NCBI RefSeq assembly: GCF_003945595.2
Contig: NW_024104415.1
Coordinates: forward strand, 434,001-498,000
Direction: 5' to 3'
From: Pipra filicauda
Taxonomy: Eukaryota > Chordata > Aves > Passeriformes > Pipridae
DNA length: 64,000 bases
Shown here: in pieces, positions 1-12,600 of the stretch
How the letters are laid out: the number at the start of each line of letters is the position of its first letter
Numbering within the stretch: position 1 is the stretch's first letter
The notes under the pieces: generated by a model
What the model was told of the DNA's origin: nothing
The model's input: only the letters and a program-made list of their open reading frames with translations
Database searches by the model: none
Made by a program: the position numbers and the translations under genes

Positions 1-718
1 GCGCAGTGCAGGGAGGTGGCGAAGGACATCGCTGAGGTAGGAGGGAGCAGGTGGATATTCTGCCCTCATGGTTCGATGGGGTGTGAGGGAGGTGGCTGCT
101 GGGGAACTCCCCAGATATCCCCCAAAATACCTGTAAAGTGTGAAATAAAGGGTGGAGGAGGGTTGCTCTGAGGAGGGTGCACGTGGATACGAGTTAATAG
201 AATGGTTTGGGTTAGAAGGGACCTTAAAGCTCATCTTGTTCCACTCCCTGCCATGGACAGGGACACCTTCCACTAGACCAGGTTGCTCCAAGCCCTGTCC
301 AACCTGGCCTTGGACACTTCCAGGGATGGGGCAGCCACAGCTTCTCTGGGCAACCTGTGCCAGGGCCCCACCACCCTCACAGGGAAGGATTCCTTCCCAG
401 TATCCAGTCTAACCGCATCCTCTGTCAGTTTAATACTATTTCCCCTTGTCCTGCCCTGCTAAACGTCTGTCTCCATTTTTGAACACATGGACTAAACTTG
501 TTTTTCTCCTGCAGATGGTTAAAGCGCGGGTGAAAGACCTTGTGATCCCACGGTACAAGATTGTGGTGGTGACACACATTGGGCAGCTGGATGAGCAGAG
601 CATGCAGATTGGGAGCAGGTGCCTGTGGGATCCTGTGAGCGACACGTTTTCATCGTATGTGTTCAAGAACACTTCCCTGTTTGCTGTTGCAAATGTCTAT
701 GGTGTGTATTTTGAATAG
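1..718 (+). CDS. DYNLT5: DYNLT5 (TCTEX1D1), dynein light chain Tctex-type 5, 3' end of gene
   Basis: Two coding exons of a gene entering from the left edge. Exon bases 1-36 read [12 protein letters not shown] and end at the donor GTAGGA. The last exon is 515-718, after the acceptor TTTTTCTCCTGCAG, and encodes 67 residues plus TAG. Both junctions are phase 0. Residues such as [28 protein letters not shown] and SDTFSSYVF, and the C-terminal ANVYGVYFE, are the conserved second half of the Tctex1 domain. Family members are dimeric light chains of dynein complexes; the exact complex for DYNLT5 is not settled by sequence. Assignment to DYNLT5 rather than another Tctex paralogue is supported by the neighbours INSL5 and DNAI4, matching human 1p31. 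The 5' exons are outside the window. I saw no canonical AATAAA before the CR1 at 1170. Confidence 0.93.
191..457 (-). mobile_element. CR1 LINE 3' fragment (minus orientation)
   Basis: Begins with the inverted CR1 tail AGAATGGTTTGGGTTAGAAG and runs through the usual CR1 blocks (CCATGGACAGGGACACCTTC, CTTCCAGGGATGGGGCAGCC). It lies in the last DYNLT5 intron and ends about 60 bp before the terminal-exon acceptor. Confidence 0.85.
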
Positions 719-1169
719 GGAGGTAGTTGAGCTTAACAGCAGAAGAAATGGAAGTTCAGCCTAACTCTTCCTGTTTCTGTTGTTGAAAACATTTGTGAAG
801 GACCAAAGTGCTCTCACCTGTTTTGAAATGTGGCTACTGTGAGCCTTTGGGTAAATGTAATTAACTGTTTCCCAGAGCTTTCTCTGGGAAGTGGTTCTCT
901 CTGACACACTGTTTTGCACCTAATTCTCGCTACTTTCAGAACTTTTCCTGCAGGGAAAATAATATTTTAAGAATATTCCCTATAATGTTTTTATCTCCCT
1001 GAATTTGCCTTCATTCCATGATCCCTGAGCAGAAACCACAGAGGGTTTTTTGGAGAGTAAAACAAGAGCATTTTAAGACAATCTCTGTTAATGATGTTTG
1101 CAGGCATTCAGTGCATGCCAGGCCTGAGCACAGAAAAGGTGGCTGAGAGAAGGTAGCTAGTTCTGCTTG
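719..1169. other. DYNLT5 3' UTR and downstream flank
   Basis: No ORF or repeat of note. It presumably starts as DYNLT5 3' UTR. There is an AT-rich stretch near 955-985 (AAATAATATTTTAAGAATA) but no canonical polyadenylation signal. Confidence 0.4.
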
Positions 1170-1460
1170 AGTCATAGAATCCCAGACTGCTTTGGGTTGG
1201 AAGGGATCTTAAAGCTCATCCAGTTCCACCCCCTGCCATGGGCAGGGACACCTTCCACTAGACCAGGTCCAACTTGGCCTTGGACGCTTCCAGGGAGGGG
1301 TAGCCACAGCTTCTCTGGGCAGCCTGTGCCAGGGCCTCACCACCCTCACGAGAAAGAATTTCTTCCCAATTTCCAATCTAACCCTGCCGTCTTTCAGTTT
1401 GCTACCATTCCCCCTTGTCCTGCCAGTCCATGGCCTTGTCAGTCCCTCTCCATCTAGGAA
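1170..1460 (-). mobile_element. CR1 LINE 3' fragment (minus orientation)
   Basis: Starts TCATAGAATCCCAGACTGC followed by TTTGGGTTGGAAGGGATCTT, the reverse of the CR1 3' end, and continues to the CTTGTCAGTCCCTCTCCATC block. It lies between DYNLT5 and INSL5. Confidence 0.88.
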
Positions 1461-1962
1461 GAAGAAGACCAGCGAAATGAAGTGAAAATTGTCTTTAAAT
1501 GATACTGTGTTTAGAGTATATAAATCTGACATACCTGGGCCCTTCTAGTGAAAGTGCTTGAATCGAGAATACTGAATTTCAGCTGCGGTTCTCAGCCAAT
1601 ACCTGCCCTTAGATAAGAGACGCAATACAGCCCTCAGCTCAGAAGTGTGTTCAGTCTCCCTGGGTGCAGATTAACTGTCTGTTGAATTGGACTTAAGGGA
1701 AATGTTATTGAAAGCAGCTGGATTAGGAGATAAACTGTGGGTTTATGCCCATCCAGTTTAGATGCTGGGGCTGATGGTCCCAGGTCTCTCCTGGTGCAGC
1801 TGTTCCCCACTGGTTGGGGTCTGGCTGACCTTGCAGTGTGACAGAGCTTCCTGTGCCTTGCTCTGATTCTGAAACCAGACTTTTTGCTTCTCCTGTTTCC
1901 CAGCTGAAACCTGCTGTTGGATTTTCCTGAGTAAGAGAACAAACCTATCATAAATTGCTTAT

Positions 1963-1968
1963 TTTATT
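1963..1968 (-). terminator. candidate INSL5 polyadenylation signal
   Basis: Plus-strand TTTATT reads AATAAA on the minus strand, about 270 nt after the INSL5 stop codon. It is the first canonical hexamer I found downstream of the gene. Its use is inferred. Confidence 0.45.
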
Positions 1969-2237
1969 ACATTTTACATGCAAAGCTGAAACTAGAAGAG
2001 TAGTTAGTTAGAAAGAAATATTTGTACTCATGAATGAGTTTAACTAAACCTCTTGTAAACCCTGTGAAATCCAGTCAACCTGAATTGTCACTGCAACCAC
2101 TTGCTAGTGTGCACTATGGCATTTAACGCTCAGAAGGGTAAAGCTACAATTAAAGAACACAACTGAACTAATTGTGGTTTATGTCATGATTATTTTAATC
2201 TATGGAAGCTGTGATATTGAGCCTCAGCAGCCCCGTT

Positions 2238-3889
2238 TCAGCACAGGGAGCTGATCTCCCTCCTGCTGCAGCCCACGTTGCAGCAGGATGTGGTGAGCAG
2301 CTTGGCTGCCTCACGCTTGCTTAGCACAGACATTTTGCTGATGTGCAAGTCTTGCTCTGGCTTGGACTTGACCTCGTGGGTTTCTTCGCGGTCGGTCCCC
2401 AGTCTCTGGTCTGTGTAGGTTGAGGAGTCGGCGTCACCGTTGTGTGGGAAAGGCTGGGGGTTTTCACTCTCTGTGGCATAAAAATTAGAAGCGAAGAGTT
2501 AGAAGTCACGGAAAAATGTGTAATTTAAGTATTTATCTTTACTAGAAAGACACACCAACCTGCAGCCAGGGAGGGAAACGCTCCATGTTTCTGGTGTGAG
2601 CAACCAACATGTACCAGATCACTGACTTGCTCACAGTCTGAGCAATGTGTTTAAAAACCCAGTAATTCATGGATTTATATTTAAGAGTATTCTTTGTTGC
2701 CTTGTCAGTCTTACACTGATATATTTGCTTCCAGGGGAAAAACTGTGGTTAGATGTGTAAATGGCACTTGACTGGCACATTAACTTGGGCCTGCCTGTGA
2801 GATTCCTGATATGCAAGTTTTGCATTAAGGCATCACCTACACCACAATTTCATAGTCCTGGGTGTTCCCACTTCAATTACACTCGCATTTCAGCTGCATT
2901 TTAAACACTTTTGGACATCTGGGCACTGCCTTCTGGAGTTTGTAAAGGTGTAGTAGTTCTTGCTTAGTTTAGCACCAGACTCTCACGGAGGGTGTTGTGG
3001 GTGGCATTTCTTTTTGTATTTGTTTAGAGCTGCTGCTATAAGAAGTTTTCCAAAAATGCAGGTGTGGGAAGTGCAGAAAGTCTGTGTTCCTGTCATCTGC
3101 CTCAGTTATTTTCTTGTTTTCTATTTATTTTAATCTGTCAGAGTGCAAATTCCTAGCAGTGCATGTAATGGCTGAATTTTCTTGCTATCCAGAAATGCGC
3201 TAATGAGTATAGATATATATGACAGCTTGTGAAGATACTTAAATTGCAGAGTAAATATTCAACATGCTTTATTTATAATATTCTTAAGTTGTGATAAAGT
3301 TTCTGGTTTCTAGTGGGGAAAGTGCAGGCAGCAGTAAGACACTTGCATTGCCTGCAGCAAAGCTCACCGCTGGCACTTGAAACGAGATGGCAGAGAGATT
3401 TTCAATGATAGCCTTGGTTTTGCTCCTGTTCCTCAGGTGGACTTGAAAAATCTTGAGCTAGATGGTTTTGTTTTTTAGCAAAATAGCACAGGGAGCTAAG
3501 CTAGGCAAGCTGGAAGGAGAGAGAACACGTGGAGCTGCAGTGCTTCGCTTACTGTATCCCAGCACAGCCCGTGCTGCTGGTGCTGGAGCTACTGAGGGGA
3601 ACAGTGGGAATGGAGGGCTCCCGAGGCACAGCCTGCAGGGACTGTGCTGCTTCTGAGTCCCCTTGGAGCTGGATGCACTGGGGATGAGCCTGCGATGCTT
3701 CAATTGGTACTTACCCAAGAGATAGCGATGATCGGTCAGATGCCTCTTCCAGCGCGAGCCGCCACAGGTGAACACGACAGCTCTGACAAAGTCTCTCCCA
3801 CAGAGCCTCACAGTGTTTCCTTCCCCTTGTCCTCCCTGTGCCACGATCAGGAGAGTTAGACAGGCCAGTGCCAGCGCTGTGCCCCTCAT
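2238..3889 (-). CDS. INSL5: INSL5, insulin-like peptide 5 (relaxin family prohormone), complete
   Basis: Two coding exons: 3889-3715 (58 codons plus one base, donor G|GTAAGT) and 2470-2238 (acceptor TTTTTATGCCACAG), joined in phase 1, as expected for the insulin superfamily. The protein is 135 residues, the same length I know for human INSL5. Residues 1 to about 22 form a hydrophobic signal peptide (MRGTALALACLTLLIVA). The B chain contains VRLCGRDFVRAVVFTCGGSRW, with Cys30 and Cys42 eleven residues apart, followed by the dibasic KR at 48-49. The C peptide is polar. A KR at about 110-111 releases the A chain, which carries the motif CC-x3-C-x8-C (TSCCNVGCSRREISSLC). All six disulphide cysteines are present, so the hormone looks functional. 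INSL5 is an enteroendocrine peptide that signals through RXFP4. Identity as INSL5 rather than RLN3 rests on the SRW B-chain end, the length, and the position between DYNLT5 and DNAI4. Confidence 0.92.
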
Positions 3890-3973
3890 GGTGCTGAGGG
3901 TTCTTCGTGCCTGGTGTGGGCAGGGCAGGAGGGACCAGCCACGCCGAGTGTGGAGCTCTGCTGGAACCTTCCC

Positions 3974-3980
3974 ATTTATA
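3974..3980 (-). promoter_or_regulatory. INSL5 TATA box
   Basis: The minus strand reads GGGTATAAATGGG, with TATAAAT about 85 bp before the INSL5 ATG. A start site 25-30 bp downstream would give a 5' leader of about 55 nt. This is seen in sequence; its use is inferred. Confidence 0.65.
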
Positions 3981-3989
3981 CCCACAGCC

Positions 3990-6520
3990 TGTGCGCTCCA
4001 CTGGGTAATGGCCCATTCTGGGGGTGACTTCATGTTTGCTAAAAACATGTTAATCACTTGTTTCCGGTCATGTTTGAAGTGCTTTGGGATCTTGGTCAAG
4101 TATTAAACACTTCTTAAGGCTCCGTAACTGGTTTACTAGGAACACGTGAGGTATAACATGTTTATGGGGTACAGGCTCAGGTGGACGCTGTTAATGTGTG
4201 TTCTGCAAGAGCAAAAGGGTGTTTATGACATGATCTGTAGGTAATGGGTTCTATGTCTGTTCCCCACACAGGTGTGCTGAGCAGCCTGTTACCCAGTCCT
4301 GCCTGTTATCACAGTTTAAGCAAGGGGGTCTTTCAGTGTTAGTGATCCCAAAGAAAAAGGGAGTTAACTCCTTCCCATGATGTCTGCAGTTGTGCACCTC
4401 TTCATTCCCCGCCTTATTCACAAGCCAAGCTGGTGACTGAGGATGACTGGGAGGAAAAACCTGCCAGTTCCAGGCCCCCATGAGAAAATCAGGTATTGAG
4501 GGGTTTGGGGGGCTGTGAGGCCTGTAGTTGTGGCCCTTGTCCAAAAAGGCATAGAAAAGAGGGGGAGATGGCACTGCAGAAAGCACAGAATAGCTACAGG
4601 TCAGCATCCTGGCCATCCTTTGATTTTTGGTAACACCTGAAAGACAGAAGTGGGTCCACTAAAGCAGTGTGGAGCTGCTCTGGAACCAGATATCAGTAAA
4701 TTGGTTATAAACACAGCCCCTTCCTAATGCTTGGGATGTTGTTGGCTGCAGTTGCTGTAAGCTTCTATAAAAAATTCTTGCAATGAAATGCCTGAAGGAG
4801 AAAATCTATCAAATACAAGGTTGGAAATTCCATGTTTAACAAAAATTACAGGAGGAACCTTGAAGATCTTGAGCCCTTCCTAACACCACAAGGGTTTTCC
4901 AGTACCATAATCTTACAGTTAATTAGCTTTCACTGTGTGCAGGGTGGGTTAGGATGCGTTACAGCCTTGATAGAAAGCTTGTTTTGTAGCTGCAGCATTG
5001 GTAAGCAAACAGATGATGGAAAATACATGGTGTATTTTGTTCAGATTTGTAATAATGATTAACACATGATTCATCTTAATGGGTGTCTGTCTTTGAAGTG
5101 CACAAAGATTTATTTTATGTCGGGTAAGTTTGCATGTTCCCTGTTGGATGTGCAGCACATAGAAGTAAGTGAATGTTAATGCATCACAAATGATCCTTAA
5201 CTTCAGTGATGTGTTAAATGTTGGATGTTTATTGTCAGGGTAATCAGAGAGGCTGAACGTTCTGTATCTATAAAATACACATCTCCACACATAATGTGCT
5301 CGCTGGGCAGCAGGGCTACGACTTGTGCTTGATCACTGCTCTGTGGGGATTTTAGTATTTTCTGTGGGCAGGAAGTCCCTGAAAATCTTTTTTTTCTGTT
5401 TCTTCTGCTCTGCCCCCCCAAAATCCAGCCTAGGCAGCCAAACTCTGCCTGTTTCCAACCAGCATGCAGGCTGAGCAAGTTCCCTGCCTGACATCACTCA
5501 AAACTCAGCATTCACCTTTGGTGGTGGGTTATGGGAGAAGATGGAACTGATGGAAAGTCCATTTATTTACTGGGTGATTTCACTGGGAAGGTACAGATAC
5601 ATCTAGTAAGGGCTGAGGTTGTAGCATGGAGGTGAGTTTTGGTTTTGAATAACCGAAGGAGAAAAGACCTTGGGGGAAAAAAAGGATAAAGACTAAAGGA
5701 GAAAAGACTATGGAGACTTTCCCATTATCTGTATTACAGAGAAGGCCATCCATGTGTTAACACTGTTTGTCTAAGGAGGGGGACTTCTGGGGGAAAAGTT
5801 AGGGCATTTGAAAGCAATTTCTAACCGGTGTGGTTTCAAAGAGAAACTTTAATTATTGCAAAGGAATAAATGTTCATACTACATCGTGTCTTTCCTGCTG
5901 TTTCCCAACAGAGAAGGGGCAGCAGTTACTGTTAAACAGCTCCAACTGGACAAACGATGTCATGCAAGGTACCAACCTGTAAAACAAGAATAAAAAGAAC
6001 TGGTTCTTCCTTGGAATTCTGTTACTGCTATGGTTACCTCTAAGAGTACTCCTGGAAAACAGCACTTTTTTGGCAGACCTGGTTGGATTGCATTTGTACT
6101 GTCATGTTTGACAGCATACACAGATATATCTTGTTTATAAAAGAAGTTAATTTTCAAGATGATACATGTATAGTAGCTGCACTTAGATGTGATTGTCCCT
6201 AAGTAATTACCTGCCCTGAGCATTAGCTGTAGTATGGCTGTAGTACGGTCATGCTAAGCCTTGTCCATACCCAAGCCTAGGGAGACTTTGCTGCTACAAG
6301 AAAAGGGAGTGACAGAAATGGGTGATGCTGGAAAGTGGGGCTCCCTCTGGATAATGTGACCAGTTATGCTACGTGCCCAAAGCCTGTGAAGTGAAGCACT
6401 TTCAGTTCTGTTCTGGTGACATACCCAGGAAATTATCCCTGTACTGAATAACTGACGAACTTCTCTGCTCAGAGGACTCAGGCAGCTTCATGGTGGTTTG
6501 TGGGAGAAAAAACCACTGAT
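3990..6520. other. intergenic region between INSL5 promoter and DNAI4 3' end
   Basis: The two genes are in tandem on the minus strand. I see no coding exon, RNA gene or recognisable transposon here. The ORFs are short and lack domain signals. Confidence 0.5.
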
Positions 6521-6526
6521 TTTATT
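6521..6526 (-). terminator. candidate DNAI4 polyadenylation signal
   Basis: TTTATT on the plus strand gives AATAAA on the minus strand, about 130 nt after the proposed DNAI4 stop, implying a short 3' UTR. Confidence 0.45.
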
Positions 6527-6655
6527 TTCTGAGTTTAACAACAATAGCCTCCCTCACTTTTTGTTTTTAAGGGAAATATCGTTGCGGTTTACAGCACTTG
6601 GCAAACGAGGCTGGTAATTACCAGGGTTTCTACCTGCAATGCTGACAGTTGTGAA

Positions 6656-6673
6656 TTATTGATCCATAATATC
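6656..6673 (-). CDS. DNAI4: DNAI4 terminal coding exon (DIMDQ-stop)
   Basis: After the phase-0 donor at the end of exon 16 (GAG|GTACGA), the minus strand has the acceptor CTTCATTCTTAG followed by five codons, DIMDQ, and TAA. The DIMD match to the vertebrate C-terminus (GDIMD in human, from memory) and the correct phase support it. It is very short, so an unrecognised alternative terminal exon is possible. Confidence 0.55.
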   Translation of the reverse strand, partial: DIMDQ

Positions 6674-9600
6674 CTAAGAATGAAGGTTAGATTGACGTCA
6701 GCATTTTCCTTCTCTCCAGCTTCAGTGTTTTGCACCGTGTAATCTGAAGGGATTTATAAAAAGCAGCAGTCCCACTTTATAAACTGGCCACAGTTACAAG
6801 GGTCTGCTGGGTCTGACACCCACATGGTGAGACATTGTGTTGGTGGCCAGGGGAGGACACGTTGTGTCTGTGGTGGAGCAGGTGAGGGCATTCAGCCCAA
6901 TAGAGTCTCCTGCAGACTGTTTAGAGGGAGTGTCACCTCCCTGCCCTTGCATTCCAAATCCAGCTCTGTGGTGTACCTCTGGATTTGCAACCAAGTGAAA
7001 CCTGCAGTTGACCTTTCCTTGCAGTCAAGTGAACCCAACATTGACCAAACTGTTCCTGAAGTTTCTAGTGGTATGGCAGCAGAAGAGCAGGAACAACCTC
7101 AGCTTTAATCTGGTTATAGAATTGTATGTGATTCCACCTATTTCAGTTTTCATTAGTTGGATCTTTCACAGTAGCTCCTTCCTGAGGAATGAGGCCCCAG
7201 AGCAGCACTCAGCCTCTGAGCACACCGCCGTTCTCCAAGCGTGTCGTACCTCGTTGCTGCCAGGAGCATCCAAGTTGAACAGCTCCCACACCCCAACTCC
7301 ACCAAGGCTGTCTCCCAGCAGAAGGCAGTTGGTGTTCTTGGCAAAGAGGATGGACGTGAGATTGGCTTCTGGGTTGGCAGCGTGGGAGATCACGGGGTTG
7401 AAGCTGCAACCCAGACAAGGCAGGAATTAATGGGTACCGTGCACTGACCTGAGTGCAGTGGCCTGTCAGTACAGCAGCCTGAGAAATGCTGCACATTTCA
7501 CTTCTTGTGTTCTAGATTAACTCAAAAACCAGGAAGTGAGGCAATATTTTGTTTGGTCTCTGCCAGAACAAAATTTCCAGCTGCTATTAACTAAGATATC
7601 CCGGTTGCCTAAAACCTGTCCTATTGCCTGATCTGGGGGGTGGTGGGTAATATGGATATTATATTAATAACTTGCATTATGCTACTGCAGGATTTGGGGG
7701 CCTCTGGATCCACCGTGGGTTTGACGCCGTCAGTAATAAATACAGACCACCTGTGCAAGGCCACAGATAACTGAGCCACCCATGATTTGTGCATGTGGTG
7801 CACAGGAATGGGAAAACATGAGAGGTATCTCAGCTTCAGACCATCGTATTTTATAAAAGTAGCTCAGTTTTGATGTTTTGTCTTTTAACTATGGCAGTGG
7901 TAAAATCTCTGATTTCTGCAGAAAAAACAGGCAGTTTTACCCTTTATCAGCTCCGTGAGGCATCCAGCTCCTGTTCTAACTCCATTTCTCTGGTAATAAC
8001 ATCAGCTGAATAAGCTGTCCTGATCTGATAATTTTGATTAGGCAATAATTTGTAGCCTTCATGCCATAAGGTTTCAGAATTTTCTTTGAGAAAAGTAATT
8101 ACTTACATGCTGACACTCAGATCCCAGATTTCTACCCTGCTTTCCTTCACTGCTGCAAATATGAAGGCTGATTTTGGAGACCACATGATGTCATGAACAA
8201 AAGCTTTGACAGAACTGAAAGTTAAAAGGGGCGTCTGTGAGTCCCGGTGCCATAAAATGGTGCTCCAGTCTGCAGAGCAGCTTAGGAACATGTCTGTGCT
8301 GGATGGATTCCAGGCCACTCTGTACACAGGACCCTTGGAGTTTGGGGAGAAACAAAAAACAACTTGGTGTTACTGTAGAGCTACAGAATCTCTTGTAGAG
8401 CTACCCATCTTTCTGTCAGAAATAAGACTATTTAACTGTACAGGACAATCACATTACTGATTATTTTCTTAAGCCAGGACTAAAGCTTTAAACCAGTTTA
8501 TAGAAGTTTTAATAAAGTACTTTAAAAAATCCTTTTAGTGTAGAAAGTAATCCTGTAAGACTGTGATGCTTCATGCCAGGGGAATTCATTCTTAATATAA
8601 GAAGAGAACTTTAGGTTTCTTTTGTTGCAGATGTTACATTTATAATGTTACATTTATATATACATATATATAATTATATATTATTAGACATTATACTATA
8701 AGCAAAGAAACTGTTACATTTTTGAACTTAATTGAATGGTTTCTGCTGTCATTATGTTTTCTGTGCATCACTCACTTTATGGCCTCTGTATGTTCCCAGA
8801 ATCTGCTCTTTGCCTGAGCAAGAGCACTGGTAGATGTGGCCCTCATCTGTTCCAGCAAGATAAATATCCGTATCCTGAAAGAAAGGTAAAAAAAGCCTCA
8901 GTTGGATTAACCGATTTATCTAGAAATTGTAAAGGGCTGGATGAGTATGGCAGAGACAGGCTCTGAAGAGCTGAGGTGGAGCTGCTTTGTTGGGCCAGGG
9001 TGTGTGAGGTGAGTATAGAGGGGTCAGAATGTAGCACATTTCCTGTATGTGTTCTCTCAATCAATGCAGAACTTATGCTGGGATTTTTGACTCCTGAAAA
9101 CCTTGGACATTCAGCAGTCCGTGTGGAAAAGGCATAAATTCTTCAAGTGCTCTGCGGAAGAAAAACTCAGCTGGATAAAGAGAAGCACAGCACCCTATGT
9201 CCTGGACTTGGGAGATGTTGAACAGATCCTCACAGACTTGGTGAACACAGAGAGGGAAACTGCCCCAGGGTCTGCCCAAGGAAATGTGAGTAGCGTGGCT
9301 GAGAGGACAGAGCTGTTCATGGGCTTGGTTTACCATTTCATCCTTTTGGGGTAAAACTTAGGCTTCAAATCCCAGTACCAAGTCCCTGACTAGTATTGAA
9401 GTAACTCCAGCTGAGGATCCCACCTCTGCTATGTAGTTTTCCTGGGCAAAACTTTAGCCAGGATGGACTTTCTGAGCCTACCTCTGGGTGGAAGTCAAAG
9501 CACATTCCAGCTGCCTGTTGAGATATCGGAGCTTCACTTTTCCTTTCTTTCTCACCTGGTAATGTCTTCTTCTCCCTTTCTGTTCGCCTGAGTTTCATCA

Positions 9601-12600
9601 GATCTGTGCAAATAGAAGGAGTTTTTGTCAAACAGGTGTGTGACAGCCCTGTGAGTAACGCATGCTGCTCTGGAATGCCGATCTTAAATCTTTTGTGTAT
9701 GATAACTGGTGTAAAGAATGTCACCTGAAATTAAACAAAGCAATTTCAGGTATTTTTGCTCTGCTCACCAATGCAGTCCAGTCTTTGCTGGATGAGCCAC
9801 TCAGTTACTCGCCCATCTGCTGAGATACACATCAGTCTCTCTTTTTTGTCACCTTCTGTTGCACCTCTGTCCTGTTCCACCCACCTCAGCTGCCACACAG
9901 CACCTGTATGTTTATTTAAGGATGCACTGGAACACAAGATGCACATGGTAAATCATATCTGAACAAAGACAAGGCAATATATTTGAAAAATAATTAATCT
10001 TCCACTTTGTAATGAATGTCAGATCTTATGATAGAAATGTTTAGCTTTTCTTTAAAAAAAATAGTCTAAACATTGGTTGTTTTCTCCAGGAAAATTTTTT
10101 CTCTATTAAACATGTTTGATACTTAGTTTCAGGGCACTATTTATGTGCTGATACCTTTCAGTGACACCTGAACCACGAAATCAATCTGTACCTTGTAGGA
10201 GAGACCCCAGATCTGGGGAGCTGCCCTTAGGGCAAATGTCTCCCTCATCACCTTCCTCTCTCTCATTTTCTTCTTAATTCCTGCTCACTCCTCACCTGTT
10301 CTGATGTTCTCTGCATTTCTGGCAAGTGGAATCAGGGAGAAAGCACCAAAAGATACCACTGGTCACACCAAAGGATTTATTATCTGGGGCAGGATTGTCT
10401 TAGATAGGACATGGAGTATAAATGATATATGGTGGTAACTTGCTGCATTTTCTTAAAACTTCAAAGAACAGGACTCCTTTGTTTCACCTTTCCAAAGTGT
10501 TATTTGGTGAGAGGTGCCTGGAGTGGGAGGAGATGGGAGGTCACAGCCTCACCTGCTGTCCAAGAATGCGGCGTTGTTCCGGCTCCTCACATCATAGACT
10601 GCAACAGATCCACTAGATGTTCCAACTGCTAAAAGGTTTGGACTTGCCAGGGAAAAATCCACAGCAGTAACACCATGGTCACACTGGAAAATGCGCTCTG
10701 GCCACTGACCAGGAGAAAAATACCAAGCATGTTTTAAGGTAGTTTCTTAATTTACCTCCATCTTCTCAGCACTGGGCACTAAATTGCTCTGCTGGAAAAC
10801 TCAAGTGACCATAGTGACTTCTAGATAGAAATCAGGTACTGTGTTCTAAACTGCTCCATTTATTTCCTGCTGCAGCTGATAAATTTAGGAAAAAATAAAG
10901 ATTGTGCAGAAATATGACACTGTAAAATAAGTTAGATTGGGTTACTCCAAAGCAAATATCTAGAAGGGTCTAGGGTGGCATCAGGGAGTCACTAGAGTAT
11001 TTGATTGTTGTTGATGTGGTAAAGATGCATCACAGATTTGAATATTCATGGCTTAAATTAGTCTAATACACAGTTTTGACAAAGTAAAATTTGTAGAAGA
11101 AATCAAACTGAAGTTGTGTAATTGGATGGCAATCAGATGGTTTTTACTGTGACACTTCATAACTGAGATTTCCAAGATTTTTTTAAAATGGCTAATTTTA
11201 AAAGGATTCCTTTCCAGATAGATCTGTAAAGTATATATGTTATATCTATGCAATCTACTTTCTTTTTGGAACTATTGTGAGAAGTTAGATTAGATAATTA
11301 TAGTTAAAAAGAAAATAAAGAAGAAATAGTACAGAGAAAAACACATTGAAGAAAAGCAAACTGGCTGCTCATTACCATGGGGTTCTTCAGTGACCAACAG
11401 CAAGCCAAGCCTTTCTTCTGATCTTTAGAATCAAACTCTCCGTAACCAATGGCTAAAAGATCCTGAAAGCACAAATTAACAGAAATCTCTCAGTTTAACT
11501 TGAATTTTAGTGGTGTATTTCCAAACAACAATTTTGTGTTAGCAGTGACCGTCAGGGCAAAGTCTGGAAAAACAACGCTCATGTCATATGCAGGTGGAAT
11601 AACACACAAGGTGAACATTGTTCTATAACTGTATTTGATGTGCAATATTTAATGGAATGCATAATAATACTTCTGGTTTTCTCTCTCAAGGTTACTTATA
11701 AAAGAAGCTTCAGTGAGCACCACAAACTCCTGGCTTTTAGCTTTTTACAGTGGGGTCCAATGAATTCCCGTAATTCCTTTCCATGGGCAGAAGTGAAAAG
11801 AAACAGCAAGACTTCAGTCTTCAGCTCCATTAATTTCTCTTTTCCTACACTTTCAAAGTAGGTGTTTGTTTGCCCTGTATTCTAAGACTGGGGCCTCTAA
11901 ATGTGGCCAACTTTATAATATCTGGGGATCTGGTGTACTAACAGTATGAAATGGTCTTTGTTTTCTGTCTTTTTTGCCCTTACTGGTTTTCTGTTTCTTG
12001 TCCTCACCTGCTTTTTACCTTCCTTCCATTCATTATTTTTGGGGTGTGGGGAAAACTGAGCCTTACATGACTGAGTATGGAGGTGTCTGAGTCATTCTCA
12101 CTTCCACTGAAACCAAATTAAACAAACTTGGGCCATCTGCTTAGAAATCTGTGCTGTTATTATTTATCTTATCCTTAAAGTTTGATGATTGCTGCTTTTT
12201 GGGGGAGATTACTGTTAAAGCCAAAGATGTGTTTTCTAAACTGTCATGAATAAACTCCATCACTGGTGATAAAGTTTAGTAGTAGGAGTTTAAATTTCAA
12301 CTGCCAGTTCTATCACAGACCAAATTTTTTAATGTCATTGTTCAGGTGACTGCCCAGGGTAAACTTTGCCCTGAGGGTCACTGCTAGCAGAAAATTGCCT
12401 TTTGGAAATACACTGCTAAAGTTCAGTTAAATTTTGGACCAATTAAAGCTGTTGTGATACATGTGTAGGAAAGCCTGGTGCTGCTGTTCAACCTGTAGAT
12501 TAAGGGAACAAGGTTGTTATGTGGAAGGCCAAAAACAATCCACATGATTGCAGGGATGGACCCATCTCTCTGAGATCCCTCCCAGCAAAGCACACCAAAA

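Noticed and set aside
3458..4099. 213-codon minus-strand ORF around INSL5 exon 1
   Set aside because: Only the part from the ATG at 3889 to the donor at 3715 is coding; the rest is promoter and intron read through.
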